Source: Paenibacillus marchantiophytorum
GTDB lineage: Bacteria; Bacillota; Bacilli; Paenibacillales; NBRC-103111
Reading direction: 5' to 3'
DNA: 64,000 nt
Assembly (NCBI RefSeq): GCF_014640555.1
Contig: NZ_BMHE01000010.1
Location: 122,940-186,939, forward strand
Shown here in pieces: positions 8,734 to 15,855 of the stretch (positions within the stretch are counted from its first letter, which is position 1; each line of letters begins with the position of its first letter). Position numbers and translations under genes: made by a program. The notes under the pieces were generated by a model, which was not told the origin of the DNA, searched no databases, and saw only the letters and a program-made list of their open reading frames with translations.

Positions 8734-10817
8734 GGCAAGACCGCCTCCTTTCGGAACAGCCGACTCCATACATCGTTCCGATCTTTTGTTATCTTCAAGA
8801 ACATCATCCAATCGGGATCGTTCAGTGCGTCCAAAAGGGTTGATAATGCCATCATATGCCGTGATTTATCGGAAGCAGCAAGTGTAATCAGGAGCCAGAC
8901 AGGTTGGCCGCCAGGTCCTAGTGCAATTGGAGAATGCAGCGTGACCAAAGAGAAGCCTGTTCCGAAAACGCCGTCCTGCGAAGAAGCGTGAGGGAAGGCT
9001 ATCCCTTCGCCAATGACAAAATGGTGCTTTCCCTCGCGAATCATTTTGGTTAGCTTCTCCTCGTACTGAAGTCCCGTAAGACCACGTTCGCGAAGCAGCT
9101 TGCTGCTGAACTGGATGGCTTCCTCCCAATTTGCGGCTTCTTGCTGCAACAGGATAGAGTTGACAGGAAGCAAATCTGTTAGCAGCAGTTGTTCATTGGA
9201 GTCGCTTCTGCCCTGAAGCATATAAAGCAGTTCTTTCAGCAGCTCGCTCTTGTTTTTGATTTCGGCATGCCGCTCAGTAATACGAAGAATCTCGTTTATC
9301 TTCTGCATTGTTTCGGCTTCCATCGGTCGTGTTAAGGGGGAGATTCCGAGCAACAGACTGATATTCTCCTGATCGATCGACGTCAATAACGGGGATACTT
9401 TGAGCAGTGGAACAGGGAGCTGCTGAGCAATGTCAATTGTTGAAAGAATGGCATCCGTATCGGTAAAAGAGATCGTTCTCATCTCTTTGTACGAGAAGCG
9501 TCCGATGATCTCTACACTTGGAAAGAGCGATTCCATCCGTCGCTGCAAAATGGCTGAAGTGCCGAGTCCAGAGCTGCAGACGATCGCTATCTGCTTGCGT
9601 CTAGGCAATAGCGTTTGGTTTAGACCGCTTGAGACGTGCAGTGCGATGTAACCAACTTCATTTCGGTCGAATGCAATTCCATGCGGTTGAATGACTTCTT
9701 GGACGACCTGTTCAATCGTGTCAACCAACGGACCGAATTCGGCTTCCAACTGCTCTAACAGTGGATTTTGTGTCTGTAGTCCGAACTTGGCTCTGTACAT
9801 CGCAGGTTTTAAATGTATGGAGAGCCCGTGTACGACCCGATCGGCCAACAGAAGCGGATACCCGAGCGTCCTTTCAACCTCAATGACGATCTGCTTAGCA
9901 AGCTTTACATATAGCGAATCGCTACTTGCTTGTTCGCGTTCCTTTTGTGCGCCGAGAATGTGCTGGGTGATATATCCGATTTCCTCGGGGGGCACGCTGA
10001 CAGCAAAATATCGCTCCAGCTCTGGTACCACCAGAGTCTGCGCTGTTTGGAATTCCTCCGTTGCTCCAAGTTCATGGAACAGTTCCTCATTCATTCGGAT
10101 TAAGTGGCCTGCCTTGAGCCTTTCCATCGCCATCAACAAGTGTAAAATCAATGCTGAATAGCTGGCGTCGGAAAATTCCACCTCCATGCTTTTTTCAAGT
10201 GCCCTTACAATGTCAAACAAGAAATGGGCATCTTTCGAAGAAAACCACGAATTCCACGGCTGGGTGCCAATCCGTTCCTGCCTGTCCCCTAGCACGACGA
10301 GGAGCAGCCTCTCATCCGTAATTTCTTCACGTAGCAACTCCAAATATGCGACTCTTGTGTAGTGTTCGCTGCCCCTCACCTTGATCCAGCCGCGCTCACG
10401 GATGAGTAAAAGTTCACGCTTGGCTAGCCAAGGACTCAGCTCAGCCAAATCGGACAGGAGTGTGCTCTTGCTGATGCGGAGCTCGTCCAAGACGCTGTCG
10501 GTTTTTAGGCATGAGGCCTCGAGTAGCTGCTTCAACAGCCAGCGCTGTCGACGCTCTGAGTCCAAATATTCTGGCCGTGTATTCAGCCGTGCAAGCAGTC
10601 CAGCCCGTTGCTCGTCAGTTAGCCTAAGACGTATGTCCTGTCCGCGGTTCCGTTCCAATCCGATACCGAGACCTTGCAGCCAATCCTCAATTTGCAGCAG
10701 ATCGTGTCGAACTGTCCGCGGTGAGATGCTGTATGCCATCGTAAGCGCTTCCAGTGTGACGCTAGCTACTTCATCAAGCAGCCGTGCTAGGATGCTTTGT
10801 TGTCGTGCGGATAACAT
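8730..10817 (-). CDS. PRD-containing transcriptional regulator with EIIB-like and EIIA domains
   Basis: This 695-residue regulator of the LicR/MtlR/MgaR-like class has, in order, an N-terminal helix-turn-helix (MLSARQQSILARLLDEVASVT...TVRHDLLQIEDWL), a second HTH, two PTS-regulation domains with conserved His pairs (about residues 190-400), an EIIB-like domain (IAIVCSSGLGTSAILQRRM) and a C-terminal EIIA type-2 domain with phospho-His in AFPHAS. Because no separate EIIA gene is present, this domain is probably the phosphate donor for EIIB as well as the sensor. Start ATG 10817 has GGAGG upstream; an alternative longer frame reads through the HPr gene. It lies 13 bases after HPr and overlaps EIIB by 4 bases. 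Confidence 0.9.
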   Translation of the reverse strand: MLSARQQSILARLLDEVASVTLEALTMAYSISPRTVRHDLLQIEDWLQGLGIGLERNRGQDIRLRLTDEQRAGLLARLNTRPEYLDSERRQRWLLKQLLEASCLKTDSVLDELRISKSTLLSDLAELSPWLAKRELLLIRERGWIKVRGSEHYTRVAYLELLREEITDERLLLVVLGDRQERIGTQPWNSWFSSKDAHFLFDIVRALEKSMEVEFSDASYSALILHLLMAMERLKAGHLIRMNEELFHELGATEEFQTAQTLVVPELERYFAVSVPPEEIGYITQHILGAQKEREQASSDSLYVKLAKQIVIEVERTLGYPLLLADRVVHGLSIHLKPAMYRAKFGLQTQNPLLEQLEAEFGPLVDTIEQVVQEVIQPHGIAFDRNEVGYIALHVSSGLNQTLLPRRKQIAIVCSSGLGTSAILQRRMESLFPSVEIIGRFSYKEMRTISFTDTDAILSTIDIAQQLPVPLLKVSPLLTSIDQENISLLLGISPLTRPMEAETMQKINEILRITERHAEIKNKSELLKELLYMLQGRSDSNEQLLLTDLLPVNSILLQQEAANWEEAIQFSSKLLRERGLTGLQYEEKLTKMIREGKHHFVIGEGIAFPHASSQDGVFGTGFSLVTLHSPIALGPGGQPVWLLITLAASDKSRHMMALSTLLDALNDPDWMMFLKITKDRNDVWSRLFRKEAVLP

Positions 10818-10830
10818 GGGTTGCCTCCGA

Positions 10831-11100
10831 TTATTCGTTTTGTGGAAAATGGTTCCGTATAAGTGCAACAAGCGTAGCAAGCGCCTCGATTTCGTCGGGA
10901 CCGGAAGTCCGAATGTGGAGTTCGTCTTTATATTTGGCGGCAAGTGTAAGCAGTTGCAGTGCGCTTTTGCCGTCCGCAGTGAGTCCTCCGGTTGTGACGG
11001 ATATATCACTGGCGAATGTTTTTGCTAAGCTAACCCATACAGCAATAGGTCTGGCGTGCATGCCAAGCGGATGATTAAGTGTGACAATTAATTCATGCAT
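10831..11100 (-). CDS. HPr-family phosphocarrier protein, operon-specific
   Basis: This 89-residue HPr homologue has the active-site His in LGMHARPIAVWVSLAK and the usual second half (TADGKSALQLLTLAAKYKDEL). HPr normally takes phosphate from enzyme I and gives it to EIIA proteins. As the first gene of this PTS operon it is probably a dedicated donor beside the cell's main HPr. The regulatory-Ser region is present but diverged (DGKSALQLL), so HPr-kinase control is uncertain. AGAGGAG lies upstream of ATG 11100 and a good sigma-A promoter lies further up. Confidence 0.9.
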   Translation of the reverse strand: MHELIVTLNHPLGMHARPIAVWVSLAKTFASDISVTTGGLTADGKSALQLLTLAAKYKDELHIRTSGPDEIEALATLVALIRNHFPQNE

Positions 11101-11134
11101 AAGTTCTCCTCTTTACGTCATTTGTGCTGCCAAT

Positions 11135-11162
11135 ATTGTAGCATGTAATGTTGCGTTGTAAA
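11135..11162 (-). promoter_or_regulatory. Sigma-A promoter of the PTS operon
   Basis: The minus strand has TTTACA (11157-11162), a 16-base spacer and TACAAT (11135-11140), 35 bases ahead of the HPr start. Confidence 0.6.
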
Positions 11163-11245
11163 GCAAATAGACACAGAACAAATATCTCAATGGGTGTAGT
11201 ACAATTAATTGTTGCACCAAATCCTGGTTCCTCTGCCCCGACATT

Positions 11246-11293
11246 GACGAAGTAAAGAATTTACTCAAAAGGGTAAAAATACTTCGTCTTTTT
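11246..11293 (+). terminator. Hairpin with U-tract in the 11.1-11.5 kb gap
   Basis: GACGAAGTA (11246-11254) pairs with TACTTCGTC (11280-11288), with an inner TTTAC/GTAAA stem, followed by TTTTT. It terminates on the plus strand, although no plus-strand gene precedes it, so the parent gene may have been lost. The rest of 11163-11489 is AT-rich, with only a 12-bp ACAATTAATTGT palindrome near 11201 and no convincing gene. Confidence 0.55.
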
Positions 11294-11489
11294 AATTTGA
11301 TATATTTTGTATTCTTAAAAAGGAATAAGTATCCTTCAATGAGGTTAGCGTCGAAGGAATGACAGGTAACAATTAAATTGAAAGATGTATTCAAGAGCAG
11401 CATTGTTAATATTGTAAACTTAGTTAATGCTTTAGAGTCTGTGGTTGCAGAAGCTAAGAAAGTTAATGTCAGGATTGAAATAGCTGACA

Positions 11490-12065
11490 TTAAAGGCCAC
11501 TCGTACGCTTCGTTACATTTTCTAAGTACCTCAGTCCTATTAACAATCCTATCCCTAGTAACGGCAAGGAAAACCAAAATAGGTAACGCCAGGACAAGTA
11601 TTCAATCAGCAGCCCGGATAAGGACGGGGCGATGGCAGGCGCGAACATGATGACGAGGCCGACGGAGCCCATCGCCGCGCCTCGCTTCTCTGGCGGATAA
11701 GCGACAAGGATCATATTGAATAAGAGCGGAAGAAGCAGGCTCATGCCGATTGCTTGCAGAACACGGGCTGCCAATAACATTTCGAAACCGAACGCCATCG
11801 CCGCGATCAAAGTGCCGGCTATCGAACTCACAAGCGAGATGATGAACAACTGCCTGGAGGTGAACCACTGCAGCAACAATCCGGTCATCGGCATAAGGAT
11901 GCCGAGCGTCAGAAGGTAGCCTGTCGTTAGCCATTGCGCGGCAGAGGCCGATATGTGGAAGACCTCCATCAGATGGCTGATGGCGATATTCAGCGCCGTT
12001 TCACTGAACATGCCGACGAAGCCGCAGACGAGCAAGGACGTCATCATAAGGTTTCGATGATTCAA
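11490..12065 (-). pseudogene. MFS transporter (DHA2/EmrB-like), truncated at 191 residues
   Basis: From TTG 12065 (GGAGG upstream) the frame encodes an intact N-terminal half of a drug:H+ antiporter: MNHRNLMMTSLLVCGFVGMFSETALN, the motif-A-like segment QWFTSRQLFIISL, and VLQAIGMSLLLPLLFNMI. It then stops after ...LRYLENVTKRTSGL. Family members have about 450-500 residues and 12-14 membrane segments; only about six are left here. The AT-rich sequence beyond shows at most short possible continuation in other frames (LMSAISILTLTFLAS). The start overlaps the SDR stop, so the two formed an operon next to a MarR regulator. Confidence 0.75.
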
Positions 12066-12789
12066 TTCATTCCTCCGTTAACATGGATGGTCTGACCGGA
12101 TCCAATCGGCTTTATCGCTCACTAGGTATTCAATGGCATTGGCGATATCCACAGGAGTACCCGTGCGGCTAAGGGGAGTTCATGCCCTTCATGAACTCAA
12201 TTTCTTCTTCTGACTTGCCAACGAAGAATTGGTCGGTTTGTATCGGGCCAGGTGCTACTGCATTGACGGTAATTTGTTTGGAACCGAATTCCTTGGCTAA
12301 CTGACGAGTAAGGTGTTCAACCGCACCCTTGGTGCTCGCATAGACACTCATATCAGGGAAGGTTAGTTTCGTCCCTGCTGTAGAGATATTCACAATTCTC
12401 CCGTTGCTTTCCATATGCTTCCATGCTTGCTGATAAGCAAAGAAGACCCCTTTGACGTTAACCGAGAATTGATGCTCGAACTCCTTCTCAGTCACCTCGG
12501 ACAGAGGGTTGTTCGTGATTACCGCCGCATTGTTAATCAGAATATCCACTTGGCCGAACTCAGCCATCGTCTTGGTGAACATCTCCTCAATCTCATTTAT
12601 TCTGCTGAGATCGGCGCGAACCGCCAACGCTTTGCTTCCATTGCTCAAGATCGTATCCACCAAAGCTAACGCATCCTCTGCGCTATTCGAATAATTGATG
12701 ACCACCTTGGCCCCTAATTCCGATAACCGCTCGGCAATGCCACGTCCAATTCCTCCAACTTTCTTGTGTATTGGTGTGTAATTAAGTTG
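12062..12789 (-). pseudogene. Short-chain dehydrogenase/reductase, broken at three places
   Basis: Most of a 3-oxoacyl-reductase-like SDR is present: GIGRGIAERLSELGAKVVINYSN, the NNAAV motif, ISTAGTK and YASTK (catalytic Tyr-Lys), and VNAVAPGPIQTD. The glycine-rich cofactor motif is damaged, because KKV runs straight into GGIGRG where ALVTGG-type residues are missing. A frameshift near 12175 (AACTCCCCTTAG) puts SRTGTPVDIANAIEYLVSDKADWI in another frame. A second near 12110 (TGGATCCGGTCAG) puts the normal C-terminus SGQTIHVNGGMN in a third. The gene is almost certainly inactive. It diverges from the MarR gene. Confidence 0.85.
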
Positions 12790-12838
12790 GGCAATTGTTA
12801 CAATTAGAAATTTAATCGTTAGACAGGAGGAGTCCAGC

Positions 12839-13267
12839 ATAGATACCAACCCCGACACCTCGTTTCTGGAAATGCTGCAGCTTATCGGACTTAAATTAAA
12901 GAAACAAGCCGATGAGAGCATTAAAGAACTGGGCTTGAATTCTCAGCAAGGAAAATTAATAGCCTTCATCCATGAACATCAGGAACAAGGCCTTATTCAG
13001 AAAGATCTCTCCGAACGTTTCCATGTGCGCGGAGCAAGCATCACAAGCATGCTTCAGGGACTTGAGAAGAAGGGATATATCGAACGGAAGATTCCCGCTC
13101 ATAACGAACGGCAGAAGAACATCTATGTTCTGCCCAAGGGCCTTGCCTTGATCAATGACTTCGAACTATCCTTCCAACGGGTAGAAGAGAAGATCGTTCA
13201 GAATCTCAACGAAGAAGATCAGCAAGTTCTTCAACAACTTTTGACGAAGATTAATCAAAATCTGTAG
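12839..13267 (+). CDS. MarR-family transcriptional regulator, apparent ATA start
   Basis: A winged-helix regulator with typical MarR order: LNSQQGKLIAFIHEHQEQGLIQKDLSERFHVRGASITSMLQGLEKKGYIERK, then a basic wing (NERQKNIYVLPKG) and a C-terminal dimerisation helix. An excellent AGGAGGAG is followed at the right distance by ATA (12839-12841), which reads on in frame as D-T-N-P-D-T-S-F-L-E to an internal ATG at 12872. Either ATA is used, the ATG at 12872 is used without a ribosome site, or the original ATG has mutated. It is divergent from a broken SDR-MFS pair that it probably controlled. Confidence 0.85.
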   Translation: MDTNPDTSFLEMLQLIGLKLKKQADESIKELGLNSQQGKLIAFIHEHQEQGLIQKDLSERFHVRGASITSMLQGLEKKGYIERKIPAHNERQKNIYVLPKGLALINDFELSFQRVEEKIVQNLNEEDQQVLQQLLTKINQNL

Positions 13268-13336
13268 TCATTGTTGAGAACTTGAATACAAATTCCGCTG
13301 TGAAATAAAGTTATTGGACACATATTAATGAGAAAC

Positions 13337-13381
13337 GAGTGCTCTCTAGGACCTTACAAGTCCTGAGTTACACTCATTTTT
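13337..13381 (+). terminator. Terminator after the MarR gene
   Basis: GAGTG...CACTC outer and AGGAC/GTCCT inner stems are followed by ATTTTTAG. It ends the MarR transcript 70 bases after its stop. Confidence 0.6.
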
Positions 13382-13428
13382 AGCTTCGCTAAACTTATTT
13401 TAATTGCTTTTAGATTGAATACAAGCTA

Positions 13429-13483
13429 TTGACAGTTATCTTAAAATCATGTATCTTTAAATTAAGATAAATGATTTTAAGAT
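13429..13483 (+). promoter_or_regulatory. Promoter and nested operator of the DUF896 gene
   Basis: TTGACA (13429-13434) is followed after 17 bases by TATCTT (13452-13457). A perfect 13-bp inverted repeat, ATCTTAAAATCAT (13438-13450) and ATGATTTTAAGAT (13471-13483), encloses a second inverted pair TATCTT/AAGATA (13452-13469). The repeats cover spacer and -10, so a repressor is likely. The sequence resembles MarR/MhqR-type operators. Confidence 0.65.
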
Positions 13484-13515
13484 ATTAGGCAGACGACTTT
13501 AAGGAGGTAATGAGA

Positions 13516-13740
13516 ATGATTCCAATTTTGAATCGTATTAATGAATTGAGCAGAATTGAGCGCAGTTCAGGTCTATCTGATACTGAGAAAGCGGAACAAG
13601 CAGCGCTTCGGACGCAGTATTTACAGATTTTACGCGGGCAACTATTAACAACGCTTCTGAACGTGTCTGTTATGGATGAATTTGGGAACGATGTTACGCC
13701 TAAAAGGCTTATTGATAAAAAAGCAGCTAATAATCAATAA
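13516..13740 (+). CDS. DUF896-family small protein (YnzC-like)
   Basis: This 74-residue protein matches the DUF896 pattern: NRINELSRIERSSGLSDTEKAEQAALRTQYLQILRGQ followed by a tail ending DEFGNDVTPKRLID. Family members are small helical-hairpin cytoplasmic proteins of unknown function, common in Bacillota. ATG 13516 is chosen because AAGGAGG lies 8 bases upstream; an ATG two codons earlier is too close to it. The gene sits alone behind a palindrome-rich promoter, with a related palindrome just after it. Confidence 0.85.
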   Translation: MIPILNRINELSRIERSSGLSDTEKAEQAALRTQYLQILRGQLLTTLLNVSVMDEFGNDVTPKRLIDKKAANNQ

Positions 13741-13743
13741 TTT

Positions 13744-13772
13744 TTGTTGTATATCTTAAATTTAAGATTATA
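13744..13772 (+). promoter_or_regulatory. Promoter and palindromic operator of the FMN reductase operon
   Basis: TTGTTG (13744-13749), a 17-base spacer and ATTATA (13767-13772) form a promoter. A perfect 16-bp palindrome, ATCTTAAATTTAAGAT (13753-13768), fills the spacer. It shares ATCTTAAA with the operator at 13438, so one repressor probably controls both units. Confidence 0.65.
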
Positions 13773-13901
13773 TAAATTAAGACAGTTTTGCCGGTTGGTA
13801 ACCAGCGAGGTTAATAGCAGTGGCACCTAAACTAATTTTTTTCCACGCATAGTAAGGAAAGTATGTATGATTATATGAGAATGAATTCTGGAGGTTGGCT
13901 G

Positions 13902-14465
13902 ATGTCAAAAAGAATAGGGATTATTGTAGGAAGTTTGAGGGAGAGCTCTTTTAATCAAATGATTGCGAATTCGATTCCAGAACTTGTAGATTCCGCGGAA
14001 TATGAATACATATCGATTGCTAATCTTCCCCTCTACAACGCGGATTTGGATCATGAAGAAGGGCCAGATCCAGTTAAGCATTATCGCGAGGCGATTCAAA
14101 AGACGGAAGGCATTCTCATTGTTAGCCCGGAATACAACTCAGGCATACCAGGAGTACTAAAAAATGCACTGGACTGGGCATCGACACCTACCAGAACAGC
14201 CGTCTTAATTCATAAGCCTGCAGGTGTGATAGGCGCAACACCTGGTGCAAAAGGGACGATTCTTTCGCAGCAGCAAATCAGGCAAACGTTGGATGCCACC
14301 CAGTCCTATGTGATGCCGGCTCAAAAAATGTATATTTCTCAAATCACGGATAAGATTGATTCAAATACTCGTAAGCTCACGGATGATACGACTCGCAAAT
14401 ATTTGCAGCGTTATGTTCAATCATTTTTGCAATGGATTCACCAGGTAGAACGGCTTAATGAGTAG
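13902..14465 (+). CDS. NAD(P)H-dependent FMN reductase family protein
   Basis: This 187-residue flavodoxin-fold quinone/azo/FMN reductase shows GIIVGSLRESSFNQ (FMN phosphate loop) and SPEYNSGIPGVLKNALDW (the family hallmark). Such enzymes reduce FMN, quinones, chromate or azo dyes with NAD(P)H in the cytoplasm. The start MSKRIG at 13902 has GGAGG at the right distance; an upstream frame would add 13 residues. It overlaps or abuts the hydrolase gene and follows a MarR-type palindromic operator, a common layout for quinone or electrophile stress genes. Confidence 0.88.
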   Translation: MSKRIGIIVGSLRESSFNQMIANSIPELVDSAEYEYISIANLPLYNADLDHEEGPDPVKHYREAIQKTEGILIVSPEYNSGIPGVLKNALDWASTPTRTAVLIHKPAGVIGATPGAKGTILSQQQIRQTLDATQSYVMPAQKMYISQITDKIDSNTRKLTDDTTRKYLQRYVQSFLQWIHQVERLNE

Positions 14466-14487
14466 TAAGGTTAATATGGAGGCTATT

Positions 14488-15456
14488 ATGAACTGCAAAT
14501 TCATGAATAAATCTTCAACATATAATCAATCGGTGATCTACTGGAAACAATATCAGAAATTTTTTCCTGAAGAAATGCAGATAAATGAAAACCTTTTACC
14601 AACAGAAGAATGGATGACTTGGAACAATGTTCATATTCATCTAGATCGTATGCCTGTTCCGCATGCAAAATTAAAAATTGTTTTCATTCATGGTGCTGGT
14701 GGCAATGGCAGATTGTTGGCTCCTTATGCACGAATGCTGCAAAAATGCGGTTATGAAGTCGTGTCGCCGGATCTACCGCCTTATGGTTTAAGTTATACAA
14801 ATTCGGTAAAATCATTAGATTATCAGCTTTGGATTGACATACTAGTTGAATTGATCGATCAGGAATTGAAACAGGACGGCAAACCTATTATCTTGCTAGG
14901 TACCAGTATAGGAGGGATGTTAGCTTATCACGCCGCTGTACAGAGTAAGCGAGTCAAAGGGTTAGTTGCAACGACATTTGTTGATACGAGTAATTCGAAA
15001 GTTCGTGATCAGTTAGCTCCTAACAAACTCATTAGTCGGTTAGGAAAATTTTTTATGGACAAATTTCCTTTTTTATTAGATTCCTTGCATATCTCTGTTA
15101 ATAAGGTATCTCGGATGAAATTGATTACGAATAACGTCGAAATGACCAAACTCATTATGAACGATGCTCATGCAGCAGGCACGAAAATTCCTCTACGCTT
15201 ATTAAGAACGTTCTTAAATATGAAACCGGTAATAAAACCCGAGAATTTTGATGTTTGTCCGGTATTACTCGTTCATCCTCAATTAGACCCTATGACTCCT
15301 TATAGCTTCAGTAAACCGTTTTTTGACAGTATAAAATGTAAAAAAGAATATGTAGTTTTAGAGGGTGCTGGTCATTTTCCGATTGAACAGCCGGGGTTGG
15401 AGCAGATGAATGTTGCTGTGCTTTCTTTTTTGAAAACAGTAGAGAATGAATTATAA
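14488..15456 (+). CDS. Alpha/beta hydrolase
   Basis: This ~322-residue serine hydrolase has the oxyanion region FIHGAGGNGR, the nucleophile elbow LGTSIGGMLAYHAA, an acid in LVHPQLDPMTP and the catalytic His in LEGAGHFPIEQPG. The reaction is unknown; lysophospholipase/haloperoxidase-like folds look the same. ATG 14488 (MNCKFMNKS) is preferred for its GGAGG five bases upstream; ATG 14458 overlaps the reductase stop. It is probably co-transcribed with the FMN reductase and ended by the strong hairpin at 15510. Confidence 0.82.
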   Translation: MNCKFMNKSSTYNQSVIYWKQYQKFFPEEMQINENLLPTEEWMTWNNVHIHLDRMPVPHAKLKIVFIHGAGGNGRLLAPYARMLQKCGYEVVSPDLPPYGLSYTNSVKSLDYQLWIDILVELIDQELKQDGKPIILLGTSIGGMLAYHAAVQSKRVKGLVATTFVDTSNSKVRDQLAPNKLISRLGKFFMDKFPFLLDSLHISVNKVSRMKLITNNVEMTKLIMNDAHAAGTKIPLRLLRTFLNMKPVIKPENFDVCPVLLVHPQLDPMTPYSFSKPFFDSIKCKKEYVVLEGAGHFPIEQPGLEQMNVAVLSFLKTVENEL

Positions 15457-15509
15457 GTAGCATAAACGCCCAGCTAAAAGTGCTGTTCATTTCGGAGAAC
15501 TATAGTGAT

Positions 15510-15554
15510 AAAAACCAGTCAAACACTGTATTCTCGTGTTTTTGACTGGTTTTT
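15510..15554. terminator. Bidirectional terminator after the hydrolase gene
   Basis: AAAAACCAGTCAAA pairs with TTTGACTGGTTTTT around a loop containing a further CAC/GTG pair. A and T runs on both sides let it work in both directions. The gap 15457-15855 also holds a GGCGCT/AGCGCC hairpin near 15603, a second terminator at 15702 and the operator-promoter at 15732. Confidence 0.8.
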
Positions 15555-15701
15555 ACTTATTCTTCAGTCAGTTCCCGCTCGATTTCTTCTTAGGGGATAT
15601 AAGGGCGCTCAAGCGCCAAGTATTCATGACGTACCTGCTGATTACAGCCCGAGGATCCTTCGGGGCGAGACCTTATCTTACACAAAGTTCTTGACGCTAC
15701 C

Positions 15702-15729
15702 TCCATGATAAATCATCATGGATTTTTTT
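15702..15729 (+). terminator. Second terminator before the glycan locus
   Basis: An 8-bp perfect stem TCCATGAT/ATCATGGA with a 5-base loop is followed by TTTTTTT. It insulates the glycan-locus promoter. Confidence 0.75.
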
Positions 15730-15731
15730 GT

Positions 15732-15795
15732 ATGAATTTGTTCTATTAAATACAATGTTTTGTTAATTGTTGACGAAATACTGAGGGGCTATAGT
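15732..15795 (+). promoter_or_regulatory. Glycan-regulon operator-promoter, copy 1 (FAD oxidoreductase)
   Basis: Two direct half-sites 22 bases apart, TTTGTTCTAT (15737-15746) and TTTGTTAATT (15759-15768), overlap the -35 TTGTTG (15767-15772). A 17-base spacer and TATAGT (15790-15795) follow. The same layout recurs at 22842, 38476 and 40372. Tandem half-sites abutting the -35 are the classic binding mode of AraC-type activators. Confidence 0.75.
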
Positions 15796-15855
15796 AGGTG
15801 TGTAAGCAGGACGCTATAATTTCTTCAACAAATATCTTTGAATGGAGAGGAAGCA

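Noticed and set aside
11113..11577. A 154-codon minus-strand frame next to the MFS remnant
   Set aside because: It overlaps the PTS promoter and the MFS gene in another frame, has no ribosome site and shows at most a short stretch that might be displaced MFS sequence.
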